Source: UBA6448 sp051893155 (GTDB lineage: Bacteria > Bacillota_I > Bacilli_A > RF39 > UBA660). From it: a DNA stretch of 17,090 nucleotides. Under the pieces are notes generated by a model. The model ran no database searches. It saw only the letters and a list, made by a program, of their open reading frames with translations, and was not told the DNA's origin. The stretch covers positions 1 to 17,090 of the forward strand of contig JBJFGY010000009.1 of assembly GCA_051893155.1 (NCBI GenBank), read 5' to 3'. How positions within the stretch are numbered: position 1 is the first letter of the stretch; each line of letters starts with the position of its first letter. Below are positions 8,814 to 16,023 of the stretch, piece after piece. A program made the position numbers and the translations under genes.

Positions 8814-9821
8814 TTAATTTGGATTCTTACTAAATTGTAAATTTAATGTTACATTTCCAACTGAAGCATTATTTTCACAATCCACATCTTGGCCTTCAAT
8901 CCACATATATACTCTTACTTTTGTAACCCCTTTATTAAGAGAAAATATTTCTATATTTTGGGTAAAATTAGTTTTAGTATAGTATGATATATGAACATTT
9001 TTAAAATAATTAGGATAATAATTTTCTTTAGCATTATTTAATAAAATATTTAAACTTTTACTAATATTTGTTTTAACTCCATCATATAAAATAGCCTCAT
9101 TATCATTAGTAATTGTTAAACCATAAGTATTTAGTGCATTAGAAATAGCACTTTGTGTATGAGAATTATAATTTGGTTCCCAAATATATACATTATTATT
9201 ATCATTTGTAGATAATGCTTGCATAGCACTAATATTATTAATCGTATTTATATTTCCTTCATTTATAAAAGCCACACGCATAGCATTTTCTATACCAACA
9301 GATTCATCTCCACCATAAGTTATATTAGATTCTGGTGTTAAATAAAACTTTGTATTTTCATTAGTTTTAAAAAATAAATCAAATGCAATAAATAAACCAT
9401 TACTGTTTTCATCAAAGCCTTCCTGTTCAATACTTCTTGTAGCACTAATTATATAATTACCACTACTATTTCCTTCAGCAACTCCGTAAAACAATTCTAA
9501 TAATCCATTATTAACATTACCAGCACTTGATACTGGTTCTAAAGTTTTAGGAATTTGATTTAAACTTGCACTATAATTATTTCTAGCATTAATCAAATCA
9601 TTTATATTAATACTTGCTTTCCAATTTACTGCATCAGAAGATACTTCTATACCGCCTTGCGCTCTAACATTTACATCAAGTAAATCCACTCTTGCAAGTC
9701 TATTTGTAGTAAACCATGCATAAGATGAAACTGAAAGTGATATTGCAGTCACAAAAAGAAGTAATAATAAATAAAATAATCTAAATTTTCTTTCTTTTCT
9801 TTTCTTTTTACTCTTTGCCAT
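8814..9821 (-). CDS. SipW-dependent TasA-like exported protein (SYAWF signal, 335 aa)
   Basis: The N-terminus has a very basic stretch (residues 2-13), a hydrophobic core (about 14-32) and the SYAWFTT motif at 33-39, the signal-peptide type processed by SipW in Bacillota, as in TasA/CalY-like fibre proteins. The mature part is beta-rich: a VNVRAQGGIEVS-like strand region with DAVNWK, a G-L-F-I-A-F-D-L-F-F strand, and a final strand pair containing V-R-V-Y-M-W-I-E-G, D-x-D-C and a Gly-bearing last strand. Cys315 is the only cysteine. The gene starts inside the end of the 233-aa gene (14 bases shared, AGGAGA ribosome site), so the two products are probably made in linked amounts and may form a pair. 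It is likely an extracellular fibre or surface subunit. The SYAWF signal is seen directly; the TasA-like role is from family knowledge and context. Confidence 0.88.
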   Translation of the reverse strand: MAKSKKKRKERKFRLFYLLLLLFVTAISLSVSSYAWFTTNRLARVDLLDVNVRAQGGIEVSSDAVNWKASININDLINARNNYSASLNQIPKTLEPVSSAGNVNNGLLELFYGVAEGNSSGNYIISATRSIEQEGFDENSNGLFIAFDLFFKTNENTKFYLTPESNITYGGDESVGIENAMRVAFINEGNINTINNISAMQALSTNDNNNVYIWEPNYNSHTQSAISNALNTYGLTITNDNEAILYDGVKTNISKSLNILLNNAKENYYPNYFKNVHISYYTKTNFTQNIEIFSLNKGVTKVRVYMWIEGQDVDCENNASVGNVTLNLQFSKNPN

Positions 9822-10509
9822 CTTTATATTCTCCTCTTATTTCCATATGCATCTTTATTTCTCCTCCTAAAATATTATCTGTGCAATCTGGATCATCTCC
9901 TTCAAGCCAAATAACTATTGTAAATTTATCAACCATACCTGGTGAAAAATCTTTTCTTTGTTCAAGAACTGCAGTGTCTTTATCATAAAAAGCTTTTGTT
10001 CCTATTTCTTCCACTTTTGTATAAGAATTTAACTTAGCATATACAGTCTTTTCACCATTTAAATAAATCATTACTCTTGATGCTTCATCCACATTTTTAA
10101 TAACATCATCAATTATTATTGAATACCAGTAATTAATAGTTTCATCTCCCTCATTTTCAATATAAAATGTATAGGCAATATAGTTTTCACCATTATGTGA
10201 TCCATTATGATTATCAATATCTTTTGGTAGCCAATCAATTGAAATATTATCCATAAATTCCATATCACGTGCAGATAATTTTTTCTGTGGTTCTTTTAGT
10301 TCATTATCTTCATATATAACAATTTTACTATCAAGAGCAAGTCTTGAATCAAGAGAAACTGTAAATTTTCCGCCTTTATACACAACGCTTAATATAATAA
10401 AAGTAAATATTAAAATTATCAAAAGAATCATTAAACCTAATTTTAATATTTTAAAAATATTATTTCTTTTTTTTATTTTATCAGCTTTAACAATTACTTC
10501 ACTAGCCAT
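9808..10509 (-). CDS. Membrane-anchored TasA-like protein without SYAWF motif (233 aa)
   Basis: A cytoplasmic basic tail (residues 1-18) is followed by one strong membrane segment (about 19-43) and an extracellular beta-rich domain with Y-T-F-Y-I-E-N-E-G-D and I-N-Y-W-Y-S strands. It ends in F-S-P-G-M and then I-W-L-E-G-D-D-P-D-C, matching the C-terminal motif of the 335-aa protein encoded next. Cys209 is the only cysteine. No SYAWF-type site is present, so it probably stays in the membrane, for example as a basal anchor for the exported subunits. Start choice: a GTG two codons upstream (10515) lies inside the AAAGGAG ribosome site, whereas the ATG at 10509-10507 has correct spacing from it. 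The last bases overlap the start of the 335-aa gene. It is the first gene of its unit, with a promoter just upstream. Confidence 0.85.
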   Translation of the reverse strand: MASEVIVKADKIKKRNNIFKILKLGLMILLIILIFTFIILSVVYKGGKFTVSLDSRLALDSKIVIYEDNELKEPQKKLSARDMEFMDNISIDWLPKDIDNHNGSHNGENYIAYTFYIENEGDETINYWYSIIIDDVIKNVDEASRVMIYLNGEKTVYAKLNSYTKVEEIGTKAFYDKDTAVLEQRKDFSPGMVDKFTIVIWLEGDDPDCTDNILGGEIKMHMEIRGEYKDGKE

Positions 10510-10530
10510 AAACACTCCTTTTATAATTTT

Positions 10531-10561
10531 ATAATAGCATAGTAAAAACTAAAAACGTCAA
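10531..10561 (-). promoter_or_regulatory. Probable promoter of the 233-aa/335-aa gene pair
   Basis: On the minus strand: TTGACG (10556-10561), a 19-base spacer, then TATTAT (10531-10536) preceded by TGC, an extended -10. The spacer is two bases longer than ideal, which the extended -10 could offset. The -10 box overlaps one arm of a 10-bp inverted repeat, so it may be controlled by a bound regulator. Confidence 0.55.
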
Positions 10562-10588
10562 AAAAATGACTACTTTACACTATGCTAT
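10534..10588. promoter_or_regulatory. Inverted repeat in the divergent promoter region, possible operator
   Basis: ATAGCATAGT (10534-10543) is matched exactly in reverse complement by ACTATGCTAT (10579-10588), with 35 bases between. One arm overlaps the minus-strand -10 box; the other ends five bases before the plus-strand -35 box. A smaller inverted pair, GTCA (10557-10560) and TGAC (10567-10570), lies between them. Arms on one helical face about 45 bases centre to centre would suit a looped or two-dimer repressor controlling both divergent units. No cognate regulator gene is visible in the window. Confidence 0.45.
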
Positions 10589-10593
10589 ACACC

Positions 10594-10623
10594 TTTACTA
10601 AAGTAATTAATTTATGATATACT
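10594..10623 (+). promoter_or_regulatory. Promoter of the plus-strand TasA-like gene
   Basis: TTTACT (10594-10599), an 18-base spacer and TATACT (10618-10623), with TGA just before the -10 as an extended element. The transcript would start near 10630, leaving only a short leader with TAGGTGAT as the ribosome site before the ATG at 10642. Confidence 0.65.
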
Positions 10624-10641
10624 TTTATAGTAGGTGATTGT

Positions 10642-11217
10642 ATGAAAAAAACAATATATTCATTATTAGTAATATTTTCATTAACTTTATGTGTTTTTTT
10701 TATAACAGAAAGCTATGCTAAATATTTAACGAGTACACAAGGAAATGCTAAAATGAATGTTGCAAGATGGAAAATAATTGTTAATAATGAAGATATAAAG
10801 AATAATAGTAGTTTAACTACACAAATAACTCCTACATTTTTAGGCAATGATAATATTGCAGAAAATGTTATTGCACCAACAAGTGAAGGATATTTTGACT
10901 TATTAATAGATGCCACTGAAGCTGATGTTTCATTTAAATATAATATTAATATAGAAGTTGATGAAAATAGTTCTGTACAAGATTTGAAAATAAGTAAATT
11001 TGTTATAAATGAAGAAGAATTTACCCCAGAAGATAATACCTATTCAATTGAAAGACAAGTACTTCATAAAGATAATAGTCAAATTATTAACATCAGAGTA
11101 TATATATATTGGGATGATTCAGAAAGTGCTTCAATGGATAATGCAATGGATACTCAAGCAACAATTGATAATAATGCTTTATTAAACGTAAATTTAAATT
11201 TTACACAATTAGTTTAA
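10642..11217 (+). CDS. TasA-like exported protein with SYAKY signal (191 aa)
   Basis: The signal peptide is a short Lys-rich start, a hydrophobic core (about 4-21) and E-S-Y-A-K-Y at 23-28, a known variant of the SipW-type motif; cleavage after Ala26 is plausible. The mature protein has an A-R-W-K-I-I-V strand, a P-T-S-E-G-Y-F-D-L-L-I-D segment and A-D-V-S-F-K-Y-N-I strands, then a C-terminal V-Y-I-Y-W-D-D motif similar in position to the W-L-E-G and W-P-Y-E motifs of the neighbouring exported proteins. It has no cysteine in the mature part. It is the only plus-strand gene here, with its own extended -10 promoter and a shared terminator. It is likely a subunit of the same surface structure, separately regulated from the others. 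Family assignment is by motif and context. Confidence 0.85.
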   Translation: MKKTIYSLLVIFSLTLCVFFITESYAKYLTSTQGNAKMNVARWKIIVNNEDIKNNSSLTTQITPTFLGNDNIAENVIAPTSEGYFDLLIDATEADVSFKYNINIEVDENSSVQDLKISKFVINEEEFTPEDNTYSIERQVLHKDNSQIINIRVYIYWDDSESASMDNAMDTQATIDNNALLNVNLNFTQLV

Positions 11218-11253
11218 AAAAAATACACATCATATAAATTTGTGTATTTTTTT
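11216..11253. terminator. Bidirectional intrinsic terminator between convergent genes
   Basis: An A-run plus TACACA (11217-11229) pairs with TGTGTA plus a T-run (11241-11253) around an 11-base loop. The stem carries two G-C pairs in the core (C11226, C11228) and long A/T arms. Read in either direction it ends in a T-tract, so it can stop transcripts of the plus-strand 191-aa gene and of the minus-strand six-gene operon. Confidence 0.8.
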
Positions 11254-11254
11254 A

Positions 11255-11848
11255 TTATTCATTTGCTTGAGTTGCAGATATTTTTAAAACTAAAGTTATA
11301 CTTGGACTATCAGGATTTGCTTCATGATAATCATATGCTCTATTGCCCCACTGTGTATCAAGTTCATCATTCCCAGATTCATAAGGCCAATATACTCTAA
11401 TAGTAATACTTTCACTCTTTCCTATATCTATTACATCATTTGAAGATGAAATATCAATTTTAAAAGGAAAGGCAGTTTTTAAATATTCAATTAAAGCATT
11501 ATTTTCTAAATTCAAAGTCATAAGGTCATCTCCTAAGATGGTAGCTTCCTTTAATTCATATATTATTGTAGCCTTACTTTCACCACTATTCGAAGCAGTT
11601 AAAGTTTCAGAGTAATCTTCCATTCCAGGATATAATGAATCAATATTAATAGTAATTTCTTTTTCGATATTTTCACCATCAGCATCAAATGTAACTTTCC
11701 ATTCTCTTACTTTAGTAGTTATATTACTGGATACTTCAGTTGTATATATAAACCAGGCAAAACTATTTGAAGCAAGAGTAATTGCAAGTAGAAAAAGAGT
11801 TTTAAATCTAATTTTCTTAAATATTTTCTTAATTTTTTTAATATTCAT
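11255..11848 (-). CDS. SipW-dependent TasA-like exported protein (SFAWF signal, 197 aa)
   Basis: A basic N-terminus (residues 1-16) precedes a hydrophobic core (about 17-28) and S-F-A-W-F at 29-33, a SipW-type processing motif. The mature region is beta-rich with R-E-W-K-V-T-F-D, I-N-I-D-S-L-Y-P-G-M (typical of TasA/CalY-like proteins, where a P-G-D/M turn precedes a conserved strand), and near the C-terminus I-R-V-Y-W-P-Y-E-S-G with D-T-Q-W-G. It has no cysteine. It is the last gene of the operon, three bases after the signal peptidase gene, and its ribosome site (AAAGAG) lies in the end of that gene, so peptidase and substrate are likely coupled. It is probably an extracellular fibre subunit. 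The motif and the adjacent peptidase make this assignment strong; the polymer it forms is inferred. Confidence 0.9.
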   Translation of the reverse strand: MNIKKIKKIFKKIRFKTLFLLAITLASNSFAWFIYTTEVSSNITTKVREWKVTFDADGENIEKEITINIDSLYPGMEDYSETLTASNSGESKATIIYELKEATILGDDLMTLNLENNALIEYLKTAFPFKIDISSSNDVIDIGKSESITIRVYWPYESGNDELDTQWGNRAYDYHEANPDSPSITLVLKISATQANE

Positions 11849-11851
11849 AAT

Positions 11852-12406
11852 CTACTCTTTACGTTTTTTTTCATCTATAATATCAATAATTTCCATTGTT
11901 ACAAGAATTGTAAAAGGAATAAAAATTACAAAATAAAAACCATATGAATTATTTACTACTTTACTAATTAAACTAAGCAACTTACTTTTAAAAATTACTT
12001 TACCCATTATTTGTTCTTCAGATACTATTGGATCTTCAATATCATTGGCAATTCCTTTTGTATGAAATAATATCTTACCATTTTCATTTTCAATATTCAT
12101 AATTTCATGAGTAATAATTTTTCCATCAAAATCATCTTTATTACCTAAATAAACAACATCATCACCTTTTCGCAAATTATTTACATCAACTTTTTTTGCA
12201 ATAACCATATCACCAATATTATATTTTGGTACCATTGATGGAGTAATTATAGTATAAATGCTTATTCCTCCAAGAGATATTTTATTATCAGATACTCTTT
12301 GTATAAATATTATACTTACTACAAAAATTATAAATAATGTAACTATTGCTTTAATTATTTTAATAATAATATTTATAAATTTATTATTTTTTATTTTGTT
12401 TATCAC
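11852..12406 (-). CDS. sipW: SipW-type (ER-like) signal peptidase I
   Basis: This is a membrane peptidase that removes signal peptides from exported proteins. It has two membrane segments (about 10-36 and 155-174). The catalytic serine is Ser57 in I-T-P-S-M-V-P, and the partner residue is a histidine, His100 in I-I-T-H-E, in place of the lysine of ordinary bacterial type I peptidases; a Ser-His pair is the mark of the SipW/ER class. H-T-K-G-I-A-N-D (Asp122) and E-D-P (Asp125) give the conserved acidic residues. Length (184 aa) is normal. Start: no ATG is available; the GTG at 12406-12404 has AAGGGTG six bases upstream, whereas the GTG at 12415 lies inside that ribosome site. It begins one base after the stop of the DUF2357-like gene. 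SYAWF-type substrates in the window are its obvious clients. Confidence 0.9.
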   Translation of the reverse strand: MINKIKNNKFINIIIKIIKAIVTLFIIFVVSIIFIQRVSDNKISLGGISIYTIITPSMVPKYNIGDMVIAKKVDVNNLRKGDDVVYLGNKDDFDGKIITHEIMNIENENGKILFHTKGIANDIEDPIVSEEQIMGKVIFKSKLLSLISKVVNNSYGFYFVIFIPFTILVTMEIIDIIDEKKRKE

Positions 12407-12407
12407 T

Positions 12408-13523
12408 TTAATCACCCTTAATTTTATCTAAGTATTTATCTATATGTTTTCTAAATATTTTTTCTATTTGCGACTCATTAACAACAATTTTGTATTTAAT
12501 AATTTTATATTTTGAAGAAATTAATTTTTTTAAACTTTCTTCATCAATTGTATCATCTAAATTAATAATTTTTTCAAGCATATTATCCACTATTTTTTCT
12601 TGAATTTCCTTTTTATTTTCATTACTATCATTTTTTTTATTAACAGAATCTAATACTAAATAATCAAGTAAAAAAGATTCATCAAGCATTTTTTTAAGAG
12701 GACCATTATCTTCATAATTATTATTTCCTTTATTATTACTTGTTTCATCATCAAAATGTTCTTGCATATAATTCCATAACTTTACAGCATATTGAAAATT
12801 AACATTTTTCAATATTACATTTGTCTTTTTTATTGGAGAAGTTACTAAAGATATATGTAATTTATCAATGCTTTGATATACTGAAGAAAAAGTTAAATCT
12901 GTAATTTGATTTTCTAATTTTTCAATTCTTTGGGTTATACTTAAACCATTTTCATCTTTGTTATCTTTTTTATCATCTATTTTTGAATTAATATTCATTG
13001 AAATATTAATATTTTCTTTTCCAATTTTTGAATTTCCATTATAATTTAATTCTTTATGTTCTTTATTTATAAAATCACAATCAGAAATATTCTTCTTTTT
13101 ACTATTTATAAAATATTGCATATTTTTAATAAGTGAATAGATAAAACGATTTTCATATGTATTAAAGCTTTCTTCTTTATTAATATTTAATATCTTCGAA
13201 GGTCTAACATCTCCGGTTTTTTTATCAATATCTTGAATAAGATTAGTATTTTTTGATAAATGTTTTATACTTTCAACTGTTATTTTTTTAGCAAGTTCCA
13301 CTTTAACAATATCTTCTTCATTAACAATAAATCTATTTGGATTTCTTAAAATGTTATCTAAATATCTAATAGTATCTTCCATAATATCAAGCCATTCAAA
13401 ATTTGCACTTCTTTTTTCATATGAAGTTGAAACACTTAAACTTGAGTTAACATTTTCAGAAAATTTTTCATTATCTTTATTTTTAGAATTATTATATAAA
13501 TCTATTATATCAAGTTCATTCAT
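12408..13523 (-). CDS. DUF2357-like protein, McrB partner without visible nuclease domain (371 aa)
   Basis: The recognisable part is residues 40-140. It holds an F-E-W-L-D-I helix, an R-N-P-N-R-F segment, R-P-S-K-I (107-111) and E-E-S-F-N-T-Y-E-N-R-F (117-127), which is the core signature of DUF2357-type proteins found beside McrB-like ATPases. The middle (about 150-210) is low-complexity, Lys/Asn/Asp-rich and partly coiled coil. The C-terminal third is helical. I see no PD-(D/E)xK nuclease motif, although McrC-type partners normally carry one. No signal peptide or membrane segment is seen, so it is cytosolic. It follows the AAA+ gene by 11 bases with a near-perfect AAAGGAGG ribosome site. 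It probably binds and regulates that ATPase. DUF2357 is recognised by motif and partner, so moderate confidence. Confidence 0.72.
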   Translation of the reverse strand: MNELDIIDLYNNSKNKDNEKFSENVNSSLSVSTSYEKRSANFEWLDIMEDTIRYLDNILRNPNRFIVNEEDIVKVELAKKITVESIKHLSKNTNLIQDIDKKTGDVRPSKILNINKEESFNTYENRFIYSLIKNMQYFINSKKKNISDCDFINKEHKELNYNGNSKIGKENINISMNINSKIDDKKDNKDENGLSITQRIEKLENQITDLTFSSVYQSIDKLHISLVTSPIKKTNVILKNVNFQYAVKLWNYMQEHFDDETSNNKGNNNYEDNGPLKKMLDESFLLDYLVLDSVNKKNDSNENKKEIQEKIVDNMLEKIINLDDTIDEESLKKLISSKYKIIKYKIVVNESQIEKIFRKHIDKYLDKIKGD

Positions 13524-13534
13524 ATGTTCCTCCT

Positions 13535-15055
13535 TTAAGTTAATTTCTTAAGTCTTAATAAATATTCTTCACACTCTTTCATTTTTCCTTTGCCAAATGT
13601 TTTATCTAAGAATTCAATAAATCCATCAATTTCATCTCGAATATATGAAATATTTAATTGTTCAAATTTACGAAGTATTTTTCTAGCAATAAAATAATCG
13701 ACTCCATCTATTTCATCACCACCACAGGCTACATATACTGGAACAAATTTTTTCATATGAGCTACAATACGATTACCAAAAGCAATACGAAAATGTTTAA
13801 TAACATAATCATCCATTTCATTTATTTTATTTAAAGTTTCTTCACTTACTACATTTTTTTCCATTGCAGTAGTAAATAAATTATTTAAATAAGAATAATT
13901 TATATCTTGAGCATCAACATCTTTTGGTTCAAAAACTTCACCTTTATCATTTATATCAATTGGCATTGCTCTATCGTATACTTTATCTGTTACCATAAAA
14001 GTTGAATCATCATTATTAATTGTACCAATATACCATGTATTCGCAGGTATTTTAAGTTTTCCATCAACAATATTTTTAGGATCATCTGGCCAACTACTAG
14101 AAACAAGTTCAACTATCCATTCATCTTTATTAGGCATTTCCAAAATAGATAACATTTCTGCAAAATAATATTCTACTCTGGAAATATTCATTTCATCTAA
14201 TATAATTGTATAAATATCATCAGTATAACCTGCTTCATATATTTCTTTTAATACATCTGTTTCATTAAATTTCTTTGTAAATTCATTAAAATATCCAAAT
14301 AGTTCAGTGCGATCTCTCCATGATGGCTGAACTGATGCTACACATGAATCATGTTTTAAAAATTTTCCCCACGCATAAGCAAGCGAAGTTTTTCCGGTTC
14401 CAGAAATACCTTGTAAAATAACAAGTTTTGTTGAAGCTAATGAAGAAATAAATAATCTTATCATTTCAGTTTTATAATATAAATGTAATTTAGAGGCTGC
14501 AAAATTACGAAAATTTTCTACAAGTTCTTCTAAAGTAAAAGAATTATTATAATTAGCTACTTTATAATCTTTATATAAAATATCAACTTGAGTAAGTTTA
14601 GGAAATCTACTATGCATTGCATCAGTAACTTCTTCAGTTTCCTTTACTTCTTCATTTTCTTCATCAGTAGGTTTAAGTCCTAATTGTGATACTTTCATAG
14701 CAAGGATTTTTTCTTTTTCAGCCATTAAGGAAGCAACCTCTTTATTTAAACTAGCAACTTCATCAAGAAGAGATTCTTGTTCTACAATAGTTTTTCTAAA
14801 TCTAATATATTTTCTTATGAGAAAATATATCAAAGCAAAAATTACACCAACTATAATAAGCAAACAAATAATAGATAAAACTACTAATATCCATTCAGGA
14901 ATACTAAAATCATCCTTATAAAAAGTTATTATTTTTATATATTCTGGTATATTAAACATACTTTTAATACCTAAAAATATAGCTTTGGCAACCATGATTA
15001 TTCCTGAAAAAAACTGGTTTAGAATTTCATAAAAAAATCTTAAAAATGTATCCAT
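13535..15055 (-). CDS. Membrane-anchored McrB-family AAA+ NTPase (506 aa)
   Basis: The N-terminus has two hydrophobic segments (about 15-35 and 54-80), then a basic stretch and a coiled coil (about 84-122), an acidic linker (130-143), and the AAA+ core. Walker A is G-I-S-G-T-G-K-T (216-223); V-Q-P-S-W-R-D-R-T-E-L-F-G-Y (242-255) is characteristic of the McrB branch; Walker B is I-I-L-D-E-M-N (284-290); G-T-I-N-N-D-D-S-T (344-352) sits where McrB has its M-N-x-x-D GTP motif; and Arg362 in D-R-A-M-P is a likely arginine finger. McrB proteins are GTPases that form hexamers and normally drive a McrC nuclease. Here the ring is tethered to the membrane and the neighbouring DUF2357-like protein has no nuclease, so it may act on a membrane or envelope client. 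Nucleotide preference cannot be told from sequence. Confidence 0.88.
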   Translation of the reverse strand: MDTFLRFFYEILNQFFSGIIMVAKAIFLGIKSMFNIPEYIKIITFYKDDFSIPEWILVVLSIICLLIIVGVIFALIYFLIRKYIRFRKTIVEQESLLDEVASLNKEVASLMAEKEKILAMKVSQLGLKPTDEENEEVKETEEVTDAMHSRFPKLTQVDILYKDYKVANYNNSFTLEELVENFRNFAASKLHLYYKTEMIRLFISSLASTKLVILQGISGTGKTSLAYAWGKFLKHDSCVASVQPSWRDRTELFGYFNEFTKKFNETDVLKEIYEAGYTDDIYTIILDEMNISRVEYYFAEMLSILEMPNKDEWIVELVSSSWPDDPKNIVDGKLKIPANTWYIGTINNDDSTFMVTDKVYDRAMPIDINDKGEVFEPKDVDAQDINYSYLNNLFTTAMEKNVVSEETLNKINEMDDYVIKHFRIAFGNRIVAHMKKFVPVYVACGGDEIDGVDYFIARKILRKFEQLNISYIRDEIDGFIEFLDKTFGKGKMKECEEYLLRLKKLT

Positions 15056-15063
15056 TATAACAC

Positions 15064-16014
15064 CTACTTCTTAATAATTAATTTATTTTTATCAATTAAA
15101 CTGTTTTGGTTTCCATATACATAAGTAAATATTGAAAGCCAAATTAAATTTTGGTCATTAAATTCAAATTTATCATCTATTTCTAAAGAAAATTTAATAC
15201 CCTCTTTAATATACGAATCAATTAAATCTTGATTATTTAAATAATCAGCATATTTAATATTAATAACTAAATTATTTTTAATAATATCACTATTAATGAC
15301 ATTTATTAATCTATTTAATTTATCCTTTTTTAAAATTATAGATAATGGAAATGATACTATATAAAAATCATTAAAATTATTATTAATAACATTTTTTAAT
15401 ATTGTAATGCTTATCATATTATATAAAATAAAATGCATATCTTCATCTATTATAGGACTATTATATACTTTATTTATTGAATAACTGCTATATATTTTAG
15501 GAAAAGAAATATCATATTTAATATTTGCAAAATACACATTTTTTAAATTGGTTTTATTTATTTCTAATGAAAATGTATTACTTTCAAATTTTAAAAAATA
15601 ATCGTTTTCAATTTTATTTAGGTTTTTAATTATTTTTTCTAAACTAGCAGTAATTTCATTTTCTAAAGAAAGTTTTTCTTTTCGATCAATTATTATTTTA
15701 TCAATTAATATTTTATTATTTGGACAATGAGTAATATTATCTAAATAACATATATACCAGAAAAAATAATAATTATTTTCAATTAAATTATTATCATAGT
15801 CATTAGCAATGCTTACAACTTTTTTATTTAAATAATATTTAATATTTTTTTCAAGTGATTTAAACTTTTCTTCATATAAATTATAATATCTTACATTAAT
15901 ATATTCATTTAAAAATACTGCAATAAGATTTTTATTATAATATTTATCTAATATTACTTTAAGAAATTCTATATAACATTCTTTAATTGATTTAAGATAT
16001 TTTTCTATATTCAT
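15064..16014 (-). CDS. Hypothetical protein encoded upstream of the McrB-like ATPase (316 aa)
   Basis: I do not recognise this protein. The first about 135 residues are helical with many Tyr, Asn and Lys residues and a W-Y-I-C-Y stretch (86-90). From about 140 the pattern changes to alternating short strands and helices: F-S-L-E-I, V-Y-F-A-N-I-K-Y-D-I and F-Y-I-V-S-F-P-L. A segment L-V-I-N-I-K-Y-A-D (249-257) is followed by I-K-F-S-L-E-I-D-D (273-281), which faintly recalls the end of an EAL-type barrel, but catalytic residues of that family are not evident. There is no signal peptide or clear membrane helix. The gene lies 9 bases after the 305-aa gene (its AAAGGAG site overlaps that gene's TAA stop) and 8 bases before the ATPase gene. 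Position suggests a partner of the ATPase/DUF2357 pair, with no direct evidence. Confidence 0.75.
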   Translation of the reverse strand: MNIEKYLKSIKECYIEFLKVILDKYYNKNLIAVFLNEYINVRYYNLYEEKFKSLEKNIKYYLNKKVVSIANDYDNNLIENNYYFFWYICYLDNITHCPNNKILIDKIIIDRKEKLSLENEITASLEKIIKNLNKIENDYFLKFESNTFSLEINKTNLKNVYFANIKYDISFPKIYSSYSINKVYNSPIIDEDMHFILYNMISITILKNVINNNFNDFYIVSFPLSIILKKDKLNRLINVINSDIIKNNLVINIKYADYLNNQDLIDSYIKEGIKFSLEIDDKFEFNDQNLIWLSIFTYVYGNQNSLIDKNKLIIKK

Positions 16015-16023
16015 TTTACTCCT

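Noticed and set aside
10510..10515. GTG start two codons upstream of the 233-aa protein
   Set aside because: The GTG is part of the AAAGGAGTG ribosome site itself; the ATG at 10509 is correctly spaced from AAAGGAG.
10713..10916. Minus-strand frame of 67 codons
   Set aside because: It lies wholly inside the well-supported plus-strand 191-aa gene and has no ribosome site or promoter.
13351..13551. Plus-strand frame of 66 codons
   Set aside because: It is antisense to the start of the DUF2357-like gene and the end of the ATPase gene, without a ribosome site; it looks like a shadow.
12408..15055. A standard McrBC restriction system
   Set aside because: The ATPase lacks a DNA-binding N-domain and has membrane segments instead; the partner has no visible nuclease; no methyltransferase or other defence gene is nearby.
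15064..16014. EAL-type phosphodiesterase
   Set aside because: Only a short stretch around I-K-F-S-L-E-I-D-D is reminiscent; the E-x-L signature and other metal-binding residues are not found.
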